Shown here: piece after piece, positions 45,741-55,927 of the stretch
How positions within the stretch are numbered: position 1 is the first letter of the stretch
Layout of the letters: every line of letters starts with the position of its first letter
NCBI GenBank assembly: GCA_001599595.1
Contig: BCHH01000017.1
Coordinates: 683,873-747,872 of the forward strand
Length of the DNA: 64,000 bases
DNA from: Beverwykella pulmonaria
Lineage: Eukaryota > Ascomycota > Dothideomycetes > Pleosporales > Melanommataceae
Reading direction: 5' to 3'
Notes under the pieces: model-generated
Database searches by the model: none
What the model saw: the letters and a program-made list of their open reading frames with translations, nothing else
Told to the model about the DNA's origin: nothing
Made by a program: the position numbers and the translations under genes

Positions 45741-47660
45741 ACAGCAACCACAACAGCAGCGCCAAGCCCCCGTACAAATCGCAAAGCGGCCAGCTGCAGG
45801 CGCAGGGCAAGCGCAGAGCACTCCAGCCCCAGCACCCGCTGCTGCCCCTAAGGCAAAGGTGCTCAGCATCGGTGGCGATACCGCACCAAAAGCAAAGGTT
45901 TTGTCCATTGGTGCCGAGACCACGGCGCCCAAGGCGGAGAAGACTGGCGGTGCGAAGGTGCTCTCTATTGGATCCGCTACCCCAACACCATCGGCCGCAA
46001 AAGACAATGCAGACAAGTCAGCACTAGAAGCGGGCGCAAAGGTCACCGCAGCCAAAGCCATCGAAAAGACCGAAGCCGCGTCTACATCTGGCAGAACATC
46101 ACCAACACCGTCTTCAGGACGCAACAGCCCCCAGCGTGCTGCTGAGCTTAAGCAGCTTGCCGCACGTGCTGCGGACGCCGTAGAAAAGGAGCAAGCCGAG
46201 GAGGTCGACGAGTCGCTGCTTGCTGAAATGTATGGCAAGGAGCACGTCAACGTCATTTTCTTAGGACATGTCGATGCTGGCAAGTCAACCCTAGGTGGCA
46301 GTATTCTTTTTGCTACTGGCATGGTAGATGAGCGGACCATGGACAAGTACAAGCGCGAAGCCAAGGAGGCGGGCCGAGAGACATGGTATCTGTCATGGGC
46401 ACTCGACCTGACAAAAGAGGAGCGGTCAAAGGGAAAGACAGTAGAAGTCGGCCGAGGTTTCTTCGAGACTGAGAAGCGTCGATACTCCATCTTGGATGCG
46501 CCTGGTAGGTCTTCTGCTATATTATCGTGCTGCCACTAATCTTCATACAGGACACAAAACTTTCGTCCCAGAGATGATTGGCGGAGCCTCACAAGCTGAT
46601 GTTGGTGTCCTCGTTATCTCTGCCCGCAAAGGAGAATACGAGACTGGGTTCGAAAAGGGTGGTCAGACGCGGGAGCATGCCATGCTAGCTAAGACCCAGG
46701 GTGTTAACAAGCTTGTCGTTGCTGTGAACAAGATGGACGACCCCACCGTTGAATGGTCACAAGATCGATTCAACGAGTGCACCAACAAACTGACTAGCTT
46801 TCTTAAAGGTGTCGGTTACAACCCTAAGACAGACTTAGCTTTCATGCCCATCAGCGCGCAAACGACGGTCGGAATCAAAAACCGGGTACCAAAAGATATT
46901 GCCCCATGGTACGATGGCCCCTCTCTTCTCGAGTATCTCGACGATATGAAGACACTCGAACGAAAAGTCAACGCACCATTCATGATGCCCGTTTCGGCGA
47001 AGTATCGCGATCTAGGAACCATGATTGAGGGAAAGATCGAGTCTGGGGTTCTCAAGAAAGATTCCAAGTACCTACTGATGCCCAACCGCCAAACCATTTC
47101 CATTTCGGCTCTGTACGGAGAGCAAGAAGACGAGATCCCGCACGCGACTTGTGGCGAGCAAGTCCGAATTCGAATTCGGGGGGTCGAAGAAGAAGACGTC
47201 TTGCCAGGATTCGTGCTCTGCTCGCCCAAGCGGCCAGTACACTGTGTGTCTCAATTCGAGGCCCAGATTGTGCTACTCGATATCAAGTCCATCCTGAGTG
47301 CTGGTTTCAATTGCGTACTGCATGTGCATGCCGCCCAAGAAGAGGTTACATTTTCAGCTCTCCTACACAGGCTCGAAAAGGGCACAGGTAGGAAGAGTAA
47401 AAAGCCGCCGGGTTTCGCCACTAGAGGCATGAGCATCATCGCTAGACTAGAGGTCACAGGTGCCGCGGGAAGTCTTTGTGTGGAACGGTTCGAGGATTAT
47501 CCACAGCTGGGTCGGTTCACACTGAGGTGAGTTTTACCCTACATAGCATGCTGTTGTGGAGATTTGGCTGACATTCATGGAAATTAGGGACCAAGGGCAG
47601 ACTATCGCCATTGGCAAGATCACTAAGCTCATCACGGATCCAGCGACGAATGCTGCTTAA
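45361..47660 (+). CDS. SUP35: Translation termination factor eRF3 (Sup35)
   Basis: GTPase partner of eRF1 in stop-codon release, cytosolic. Exons 45361-46504, 46551-47526 and 47588-47660 give 730 residues. N-terminus: NLNINHAQAPTFTPGASSF continuing as overlapping AxxFTPG repeats (about 18-46), resembling the tandem PAM2 motifs by which eRF3 binds poly(A)-binding protein. Next is a Gln/Tyr/Gly-rich region (about 47-145) with YGGQQGYPQY-type repeats and a nine-Gln run at 116-124 encoded by CAG, similar to the prion domain of yeast Sup35. The charged middle region carries three copies of AKVLSIG. The GTPase begins near 295 with GHVDAGKST (302-310), DAPGHKTFVPEM (split by intron 1) and NKMDD. EF-Tu domains 2 and 3 end in RDQGQTIAIGKI. 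Sup35 rather than Hbs1 is favoured by the N-terminal repeats and GTPase sequence. Confidence 0.95.
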
Positions 47661-48473
47661 ATGCATTGAAAAGGACAGCTACCATGTTTTCTCTATGGGT
47701 TATTCGCTAGATACGATCTAAGCAGACATTAGTTAGCGGATAGATACGACTTCACTCCATGTCAGGCATCATGCCGTGGGAGGGCCGCCATGTAGTATTG
47801 CTCTGGAGATTTCTAGACTCAAAACAATTCGAACGTATGCATCTTGACTTCACCGCACAATACTCACCAGTCTATGCTGCACTTTGCATGTGTCCCTGTG
47901 GGAAACGTTCACATTCTCTTAGCTTCCCCGTTTAGGCAGCCCTACCGCCTATAGGAGATGCTAGCGTTGCGATGGAGCACCGTCCGCAACAAAAAGACAA
48001 GCCTTTTAGTGCAGTAATCAATAGATAACCTTAATTCGTTCCTGAAAGGGCAAGTTGTTCAAGAGAGTGTTACAGCTGTCTTTAAGCTTAACTTGAAGCG
48101 TGGGTGTTTGAAGCGTTTCGTAGTGTTCTAGAAGGATTTGACAACGTTCGGCGAGGCTGCGGAAGCAAATGCCTTAGTTAGGTCTTCCAGGTTTGGAGTC
48201 GGTCTTGCTGGTGAAGGGGGTTGGCATGCAAGTTTGTACATGACTTTTAGATTGGAGGCAGTGTAAAAGCGAAGATAGATGTGTGGGGTGACTTCGTGAT
48301 TTCACGATGAAGTTGATCGCCGCAGGGTTTAGTCAGCCACCTGCTTTACGCAACAAGGCTTCAAGTTCGGCTCTCTGCCAACACTTACCATCACGACCAC
48401 TCCACGCACACCTCCAACCCATATTTGATACCCGTGCACGCCACACCTATTCACCCTCGTACTACCACTCAAA
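47661..48473. other. Gene-free interval between eRF3 and splicing factor
   Basis: About 0.8 kb of 3' flank and promoter. Open frames starting near 48307 overlap the true start in other frames and are not called. Confidence 0.5.
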
Positions 48474-49553
48474 ATGCAAGGCTTCAACATGGGCCGGTAC
48501 TACCCGCCCTCCAACTCGCCGCCCCGCTTCAACACGTCCCACCCCCTCGGCGCGCGCGCAAACCAAATCTCCAAAGGCATCCTAACCGTGCGCTTCGAGC
48601 TTCCCTACGCAGTCTGGTGCTCTCACTGCAAGCCAACTGCCATTGTGGGCCAGGGCGTACGCTTCAACGCCGAGAAGAAGAAAGTAGGAAACTACTACAG
48701 TACCCCAATATGGAGTTTCCGCATGAAGCACACGGCGTGCGGCGGGTGGTGGGAGATTAGAACCGATCCAAAGAATGCGGCATATGTCGTTGTGGAGGGG
48801 TGTACGAAGAGGGACTATGGAGTAGATGAGGAGGTGGTGGCCGAGTTGAAGGGGCTGACGGAAGAAGAGAGGCAGAAGAGGAGGGAAGATGCATTTGCGA
48901 ACTTGGAGGGGAAGGTGGAAGAGAAGGGCAACGAGAAGAAGAATAGGGAGAGGGTGGTAGAGTTGTACGACGCGAGTGCGGTGTGGGAAAACCCCTACGA
49001 ACAGAACGCGAAATTGCGGCGAGAGTTTCGCGGGCAGAGGAAGATACTCCAGGGCGAGGAGAGAAAAAAGGAAGGAATGCAGGAGAAGTTTAGTTTGGGG
49101 ATTGAGATTGCAGATGAAGTGGAGAGTGATCGGGTTAGGGCTGGGCTTGTGGAGTTTGGCACAGTAGGGGAGAGCGATAGGAAGATCGATGAGATGGCGA
49201 AGAGACCGTTGTTTCCGATCAAAGAGCCTAGCAAAGTCCACAGCGAGTCGAAACCGAAGTCGAAGAAACTCAAGGTGGAGATCAGAGCGGAACAGAGCAG
49301 ACACAATCTCCAGCAAGCGCTCGTGGGCAATACGCGCGCCATCATCGACCCTTTCCTCTCTGACAAATCGCGGCCGAGTACGAAACCCAATTTCGGAATC
49401 CTAAAGCGCAAACGGTCTGCGGATTCTACAGCAGAGAAACCACGAATCTCTAACACGCCCTCTCAAAATGAACAAAATCGTATCAAGGCAGCTTCTTCGA
49501 AGAAGCCCCTTGTACCACTATCAACGGCTCTTGTCGGCTACGACTCTGACTGA
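48474..49553 (+). CDS. Saf4/Yju2 (CWC16) family splicing factor
   Basis: Spliceosome-associated protein of the CWC16 family (Yju2/CCDC94 and CCDC130/Saf4). Single exon, 359 residues. The start MQGFNMGRYYPP is typical of the CCDC130-like branch. The conserved zinc-binding core follows: ISKGILTVRFELPYAVWCSH with CSHC, GVRFNAEKKKVGNYYSTPIW, and FRMKHTACGGWWEIRTDPKN; the Cys pair of CSHC and the later Cys residues fit the family's metal site. Next are EGCTKRDYG and a long charged coiled-coil (EEERQKRREDAFANLE). The C-terminus is basic with LKRKRSADS and ends VGYDSD. The MQGFNMGRYYPP start suggests the Saf4 side rather than Yju2 itself, but I leave the symbol open. Confidence 0.9.
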   Translation: MQGFNMGRYYPPSNSPPRFNTSHPLGARANQISKGILTVRFELPYAVWCSHCKPTAIVGQGVRFNAEKKKVGNYYSTPIWSFRMKHTACGGWWEIRTDPKNAAYVVVEGCTKRDYGVDEEVVAELKGLTEEERQKRREDAFANLEGKVEEKGNEKKNRERVVELYDASAVWENPYEQNAKLRREFRGQRKILQGEERKKEGMQEKFSLGIEIADEVESDRVRAGLVEFGTVGESDRKIDEMAKRPLFPIKEPSKVHSESKPKSKKLKVEIRAEQSRHNLQQALVGNTRAIIDPFLSDKSRPSTKPNFGILKRKRSADSTAEKPRISNTPSQNEQNRIKAASSKKPLVPLSTALVGYDSD

Positions 49554-50061
49554 GCCAGCCACCGCCACCGCCACCATCATGGCCGTTATATCATAGACAT
49601 CTTTTATTCTGCGTTAAAAGGGCAATCACGTCTTTTCACTTGCGGAACCCACCTCCTACGACGTACGACGTCTCGACATAGTCATCAGCATTTTCAGGCG
49701 CTATATACCCCATGATCATTTTCCTACCACTCTAGTTTTGGAGCTCCAAGCAGCTCAGTTTGGCTTTCAACCGTGTATCGACAAAATCTTTCTATTTTCG
49801 CTATGGGTTATTCCCCGCATGCACTTTGTGTGGTGATCCAGTACAACCAACTGATATCCTGGGGTTAACTGGGTTTGTATTAATTGTATTAGTAGGTATG
49901 TGCGCTAGAAGTATGGATGGTATCATCGACCAAGAGAAAGCAAAGGAAACCCTGCCAGACCATTCAAAAACAAAATCAGTCCTCATTGCCTACCATCCAC
50001 TCACTTACTCGCATCGCCTTCCATATTTTCCCCTCCTTTCTTTCGTCTTCTCCAAGTAAAT
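49554..50061. other. Convergent 3' region
   Basis: Shared 3' flank of the splicing-factor gene and Slm1. No gene supportable; a 99-codon open frame at 49760 lacks a domain. Confidence 0.5.
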
Positions 50062-51733
50062 TTAGATCTTTCCTGGCTCACCCTGGACACCAGAAGCCGG
50101 TACAGCACTAGCTGGCGCAGCGCTAGTAGGCGTAGGACCTGCCGTTGCCGAAGTCGGGCTCTTTACACTATTCTGCTTCTCCAACCCCTGGGTCTGCAGC
50201 GGCGCAGGATGTTTATCAACGGGGCTCACGGGGCTCGTCGGCACGCTCGACTCTGGCTTTTCGGCAGTCACATTGCCAGCAGCCTTGCTGATTATGCCCC
50301 ACCACTGTTGCGCAGCGTCGCTGGTATGCGCCTTGAACTGCAGCTCGTGGGACATGCTGAAGGTGTTTCCGAGTTTCCCCTTGCTGACGTCCTTGCCCTT
50401 GACGTTGAACTTCTGGCCCACACAGGCGCCGACGACGCAGTCGGGGAGGTAGAGAGAGAGCTCCGGAACGGGGTCTTTGGCGAAGTCGTCGTCGGTCTTG
50501 TACTCGTGGAGGAACTTGGAGGGGGTTACGACGTAGTAGTTGGTGTCGTAGCTGCGCATGATTTTGCCCTTGCGCTCGAGGGATCCTGCAATGAGGGGCT
50601 GCGTGGAACGGTGGTTCTGGTTCGGAAAGCTGATGTTGGATGCGTTGCGGGGAGGCGCGGCGGGATCAATGAGCACGGTGCTGTTGCGCTGGATGAAGCC
50701 GTTCCATTCAAAGTCGAGCGGGATGCGCTGCGCGGTGCCGACCATGTCGCCGTACATGGTTTTTGTCTGCTCGGCCTGCGTGTTGACGACTTGCATAAAC
50801 TGACCCATGCCCTGCTGGATTGTTTGCAGAATGTGCGCTTCGAATTGCGCGAAGCTGTTTTGCACGCTGATGAGGTCCTGGCGGTTGTTGTTTTCTTCCT
50901 GGATTTGCTTGTTTAGGCGGTGCCTGACGCCGCGCTGGAGGACGTAGGGGTCGTCGGCTGCTGTCATTTTGCCTGCGGATCAATTAGCAACCCGTCGCAT
51001 CTTGTTCGGTCTGCGGAACCTGACGTACCACCAGTGGATTCAAAAGCTGCCGTGTGCTGCCCAAGCAGTTCAATGTGCTTCTGAGTCACATTGCGAGCCT
51101 TGTCCACAGCCTTGCTGCCCTTCCCAGCGCCCTTTGTAAGCTCTTTCGTCTTGTTCTTGATCTCGGTGTGGAGGCGTTCGAAGATGGGGAGGATGGTGCC
51201 TTTCAGTTGCTTCGCAGTGTCGTAGTGCTGGTTCGAGATTCCCTAGCGCGACTGTCAAAAGGGCGCCACTTCCATGGCGGCTCGCAGTACATACCTGAGT
51301 GTTGGACCTGATATTCTCAAACATGCCCGCAACGCCTCCAAGCGACTGGTCGAAGTGATGGCCCTCCCTCAAGGGGTCCTTCACAGTCTAGACTGTGTTA
51401 GCCCAGCTCGTCATGACGATCCCCGTGTGCAACTCACCTTGAGCACCTTCTCGTACTCCTTGCCGTGCGCATGCTGGACCTTCTCCGTGGCCGTAATGTA
51501 GTCCTCGAGGTATCCTACAGCGTGCTTCCACGCTGCGAGCCGCTCTCCGAATAGTCTTGTAACCTGCGCGATGTGTGAGCAGCTGTTGCGCTGGATGAGT
51601 TCACGAATTGCTTTTTTCCCCCTCTGCTTGTTTCTCGACATACCTCGCTGGTGTCCTCGCCAGGCACGGCGTCCTCATCGCTGCCGGTGGTGAATGCCCG
51701 CGAGGGAGCTGTGGCAGAAGTAGGCGTTGTCAT
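50062..51733 (-). CDS. Slm1/Slm2-type F-BAR and PH domain protein
   Basis: Eisosome/TORC2-linked membrane adaptor that binds PI(4,5)P2. Exons 51733-51644, 51563-51438, 51387-51295, 51242-51029 and 50972-50062 give 477 residues. After a disordered N-terminus the F-BAR-like helical region runs about 31-270: VTRLFGERLAAWKHAVGYLE, GHHFDQSLGGVAGMFENIRS, TAKQLKGTILPIFERLHTEI and LNKQIQEENNNRQDLISVQ. The PH domain covers about 298-405 (LIAGSLERKGKIMRSYDTNY, YVVTPSKFLHEYK, LPDCVVGACVGQKFNVKG, QFKAHTSDAAQQWWGIISKA). The C-terminus is Ser/Pro/Ala-rich. Slm1 and Slm2 are paralogs of budding yeast; a single filamentous-fungus homolog is expected, so no paralog letter is given. Confidence 0.9.
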
Positions 51734-52979
51734 TGTGTACTGTAAATTTCGGGAATTGTGTGTTGTGGTCGTTGTGGATGTGTGATCGTGGGAACTGAGT
51801 GGGGGTGTTTGGGGTGTTGTTGAATGATGTCAGTCAATACGCGAAAGCTGGGCGCGCCCACATTCAAGTTATGCCTCTGCGTTGTGATGAAGAACAGCAC
51901 ACCACTGCGGGTAGCGCGAGTCTCTCAATAAATAATTGTGCTCCATCTGGACCCTTTCCTTGCACGCTGGCGGTCTAGCTCGCGACGCGTTAGGCATGAA
52001 TTTCGATATCGATCGACGTCACATCATTGATCTTCGCAGGGGCAGCCTGAAGTCTCCCTTGGCTAAGTCTTCCGCTGATGTCAGTGGCGTGGGGACCTCT
52101 TAACGAGTTGTACCCCACCACCACTTTATGCTGATCTTGGGGTGATGTGCGTCTCCTTTTCAGGCGCTAGATGGCATAATTATGGTCAGACGTGCCTCAA
52201 ACCTACCGCCCAAGAAGTATGCCTATGAGAGATCAAGAAGTAACGTAGCACAGTCGCGTGTACGTCTGCTCTTGTGCAAAAAGACGAGCAAAAAGTCACA
52301 ATTTAGTATTATTATTATTACAATCGCAGGGATACGCCGATGATCATCCAGTTGACTCTTAGTCCGCCGGTATCTTGCTTAAAAGGGTTGAGCGAACGGG
52401 AACCCTAGGAAAACAATGACGGGAAAAATCTTTTGTTATCAAGCTACAGAAGCATATTTGCGGGTGTTTGAGGAGTGTAAGAGATGCGCAGATCCCAACC
52501 CTTGAACATGCCTTGCTCCCTCATGATCCAGCTTGGTTATCCTTGAAGAATTACTCCTCCTTTAGGTCTTGTATTGCCACTCGTCAATCGCTTGTATCTC
52601 AAATAGCACTCCTCGCTTGCTCTTCGAAGCAAGAACTTGAACTTCCCATCGTTGTCATTTGTGCTATCTGCAAAAGTTACTCGCACTTTCCACTGCCGTT
52701 TGTCCATAGTAATCACGGAATAGACTTTTCGGTAAAACTGTGTTCTTCGTTTCGAAGCGGCCTGTGACGCGTCATGCGTTACTTCTTAGTTGCGACACTC
52801 ACCAGCAAGTGGAGTAGAATACATACCGAAGAGTTCTCCATTTAGGGTATAATAAACAGATTCCATACTCAAGTTGATTCCAACATGGCCCTCGTTCGCA
52901 AGCGATCCAAACATTTAGCCACCATCGCCGTAGTAGGCAGCGGAAGGACCGTGAGTTCACAAACCTGGAAAGCCGTCGC
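51734..52979. other. Boundary between conserved genes and AT-rich right arm
   Basis: Slm1 promoter, then a rise in AT content and loss of conserved genes. A (TAT)n-like run lies near 52308-52322. Open frames at 52468 and 52885 have no domain and I do not call them. Confidence 0.5.
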
Positions 52980-53375
52980 TCATGTCGACAAATTCTCCAC
53001 GGATGCCAACCTCAAGTCTTCCTGGAGTCCCATGGGGAGTTTCGCCGTGCAAAAGTTCAACCTCGAAGGAATGAACGCCACGATCTCGCGGTGACCATTG
53101 AGAAGAGCTTGCTGCCGATGTTTTATTATATCATTCGTACCAGTCCAACGGTGGTCGATTCCCTGCTCGATATGCATTCGCAACCCCTGGAACTGGTCAC
53201 CAAGATCTGGCAGATCTCCAGTGAGCTTCTCTATACAGGCTTGGAAGAATGCATTGTTTTCAACGTTGGCTAAGAAAATCTGTTGGAAGGGCGATAATAT
53301 CCCTTCCCTGTGAAGAAATGGGTTAGTACCCAGCTTCAAAAAATCCACCGCTGCCCCAAAATCACCGGAGTCCAA
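52980..53375 (-). pseudogene. Possible decayed coding relic, unrecognised
   Basis: A 131-codon frame (53375-52980) reads DFGAAVDFLKLGTNPFLHRE and later NFCTAKLPMGLQEDL. Upstream on the same strand, after several stops, are pieces such as TSIWTLAGFTNMDTARLLAK. Composition looks protein-like but I cannot name the family, and no start or splice structure is convincing. Confidence 0.25.
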
Positions 53376-53800
53376 GTACTAGTCTAGAATAGTGAAAGTT
53401 TCTAATTGCTAGAAGATTTCCTTATCGTGTTTTGCTAAGAGTCTGGCAGTGTCCATATTGGTAAACCCTGCTAGAGTCCAGATTGATGTCTCTTTGTTAG
53501 CTTCTGTTAAGACCAGAGGCTACCTTCAGGGCGCTATCCTGACGACTAGATGCCGCCATTGTTAGACAGGACCCTCCATATCGCCGGCTCTATTGCACCG
53601 TAGCGGAGACCTGAACTTCCCTTCGTACTGCCGCTCGAACTGATAATAATTGGGGAATAGCCTAACAACTGGTGCTACACCTTTAACAATATCTTTGCTA
53701 AAATATTTACAAAACTTTGCCATTGAGCACGTTGCTGGATTAGCTTGGCACGGTTTAGTGTTGCGTTTGCTGCAGTGCTCTTGTGGACAATGCTATTGTG

Positions 53801-55078
53801 GCTGTTGATTGCAAGGCTAGTCTCTCTGGTATACATACCGCTTTAGAGAGCTGCTTGCTTTGCGAAATACTCCTCCGTGCAGCTCAATCTCAATGCAATA
53901 ATGATAGTCCGAATGCCGACCTAGTTCAAAGGGCGTGGTACTAAAAGTAGGAGATGAGGGTCCGCACATCTTGCGGTTCTGTGTTGATCCAGGTCAGTGT
54001 CTTCAGCTTCGTTTAAGCGTTAGATAGAGCCAATTCTTACTGCCTATTTCTATCTGTAAGCAGGACACTACCGTCACGTAGATATGCCACCGACTAATCA
54101 GCCCGTCATATATATATATCAGCTGTTCATATCACACACACACACACAGACCGACATACAATACACTTCTTCATACCCTCCCTTATACTCACTCCTGCTT
54201 ACACTATTATAGAATACTCAGTTAATACTGGTAAGGACATCCCAGTTGGCTTCCCAGTTCTACCTAAAGCTGAAAGCCTTGCACGTTTCGCACTACTTCG
54301 CGCATGGCTTCGTTGGTTTGACGAGTCCTACGATTGCGAAAAGAACTGATTTCAATCCAATAGAGCGTTGCCAACAAGGCTCCTTTACGTGGGTGATCTG
54401 GATGGACCAGATTGCGATCTAGGTGTCTTACGTCTTTGCTGTCCCAAGCAGAACGACAAGGCAGAATACGTCATATTACCCCACTGCTAGGGCAAACTTA
54501 CCGATGAGAACAAGCGTCAATTATGCACTACAGACAATAACATTAAGACATGACTAAACTGATTCAGATTCTCTGATCTACCAGAGACATTTCGGAATGC
54601 AGTCCGAGTAACTTGATAACTGGGTATCCCTTACCTCTAGATCGACCCACTTTTCATAATTCAGTGGAACACGGAAGATTGGGAGCATGCGATCACGCGT
54701 ATGGAAGGCGTCTTCGCCTCGGCTTACTGCAAATCACTGCAACTTCGACTGTCGATTCGGAAGTGGGATTCCTCAAGCGGAAGTCAACAATGAATATGTC
54801 CTCGGACGCGATATCTCAGGCAAACAGATCTATATCTGCGCCGATACTGATGATTCCAACCACCATTTCAACTTAGATGATTTCGACGCCCATGTGAAGA
54901 AGGTTCTGCTCAACACGCAAGGATGTGTAATGCAAGAAAGGGGTTTATCACGACTAAACTATTTCAGTGACTAGCAGATGTACTGGGAATGCGGTGAGCG
55001 GTGTCGTTCTAGCTCAAACGAACATGCTCCGTACAGCGATCCCCATCTACACCTGTTCATGGACATCTTTGACGAATA
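53801..55078 (+). pseudogene. HET-domain gene relic, interrupted by an LTR-like insertion
   Basis: Successive frames keep the order of HET-domain proteins: AVDCKASLSGIHTALESCLL (N-terminal Cys block), then after the insertion at 54055-54203 DIPVGFPVLPKAESLARFAL, then AEYVILPHCWGKLTDENKR, DLPETFRNAVRVT, WIDPLFIIQWNTEDWEHA, HVKKVLLNTQGCVMQERGLS and MYWECGER. These match the LSYCWG, LP.TFRDAI, WIDSLCIIQ and NQRGWVLQER blocks. Several stops and frame changes break it, so it makes no full protein. Many changes are of the kind expected from C-to-T mutation, compatible with RIP, but I did not count dinucleotides. Confidence 0.75.
54055..54203. mobile_element. LTR-like element copy 1 (149 bp) inside HET relic
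   Basis: Starts TGTAAGCAGGA and ends TCCTGCTTACA, a perfect 11-bp terminal inversion of the TG...CA type. Flanks are CTATC (left) and CTATT (right), a 4/5 match for a 5-bp target duplication. The interior shares CCACCGACTAATCAG and TATATATATATCAGCTGT with the copy at 61880. Confidence 0.75.
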
Positions 55079-55241
55079 AGGCACATTCATTGGCACTGCA
55101 CGCTGGGATAACTTACCAGAGGCACATGTGACCCGCTGCACGATTGTGGTCATTTCATACTGAGTGGACCGGTTATGGTAGAAAGGCTGATTACCTTCTT
55201 CCTGTTCACTGAATGTGGAGATGGTAGCGGTATAAATTATC

Positions 55242-55316
55242 TGTAAGCCTAGGACAACTTACCAGTCACGTGGATATGCCACCGACTGATTAAGCCCTGT
55301 ACATATCCTCATTACA
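55242..55316. repeat. LTR-like element copy 2, truncated (75 bp)
   Basis: Starts TGTAAGCCTAGGACA and shares GTCACGTGGATATGCCACCG with the other copies, but stops early at about 55316. No target duplication is seen. It lies about 160 bp beyond the end of the HET relic and in the same direction as copy 1. Confidence 0.65.
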
Positions 55317-55723
55317 GAAGCCAAAGAGCATCAGCAATGAGCACTTCGTGATAGAAATGCTATTTCTAAAAATCATTTTTAAATATAGTAAAATATAAAT
55401 TCTACTGAAATCAAGCGAAGTGCTGCCTACCTGTCCGCCATCCCTTCCCACTATTGAACGAATGTCCCTCCCCATTCCATAAAAGCGAGACAAACTTATC
55501 CATCTTTTTCCTAAGCATATTGCGGAACAAGCTCTTGAATATTAATTCCTTACGGATTGCAGACGCAAATGCTATCTCATCGTAAGCCCTAGGCTAGCGC
55601 TTTATGGCAGGGAAATAAAATCTTACTATCTTGGAGGATTGTATTGGGTGCTCCAGATGCATAACGCGTTTCTGTTCCAGCACTATTGTCCCGTAACGTT
55701 AAGTTAGCCATCTCCATCTGTCT

Positions 55724-55927
55724 TTAGGAAGTATGCATCGAAGTATGGACATGAAAGCAAAAGAGGAATAAAGCAAGAATTTGAAAGGATATGGGAACGG
55801 GACGAACCGAAAGTTTGCAAGCTGCATCCCCTCCAACCTGACATGACACTTGGGTAGTATCCTCGGCTGGGGCAGCGTTGATCACCGCAGGAAGGAGGCC
55901 CACAAGCGAGAAAGCGAGGAAGCGCAT
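55724..55927 (-). pseudogene. Truncated small secreted cysteine peptide
   Basis: A signal peptide MRFLAFSLVGLLPAVINA is followed by APAEDTTQVSCQVGGDAACK. The CQVGGDAAC start resembles the first part of fungal defensin-like (cysteine-stabilised) secreted peptides. The expected later cysteines are not found in this frame, which runs into a hydrophobic, Cys-poor tail and stops. No downstream exon with the needed cysteines was found within several hundred bases. Either exon 2 is lost or the similarity is limited to the N-terminus. Confidence 0.4.

Noticed and set aside
45289..45810. 173-codon minus-strand Leu-rich open frame resembling membrane helices
   Set aside because: It is the antisense of the eRF3 Gln repeats; poly-Leu/Ala arises from CAG-rich DNA.
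48582..49316. 244-codon minus-strand open frame
   Set aside because: Antisense shadow of the single-exon Saf4-type gene, whose zinc core and N-terminus are clear.
54055..55316. The idea that the two LTR-like copies around the HET relic form one transposon carrying HET
   Set aside because: Copy 1 lies inside the HET relic with its own duplication, and copy 2 is truncated without a matching flank, so independent insertions explain the layout better.
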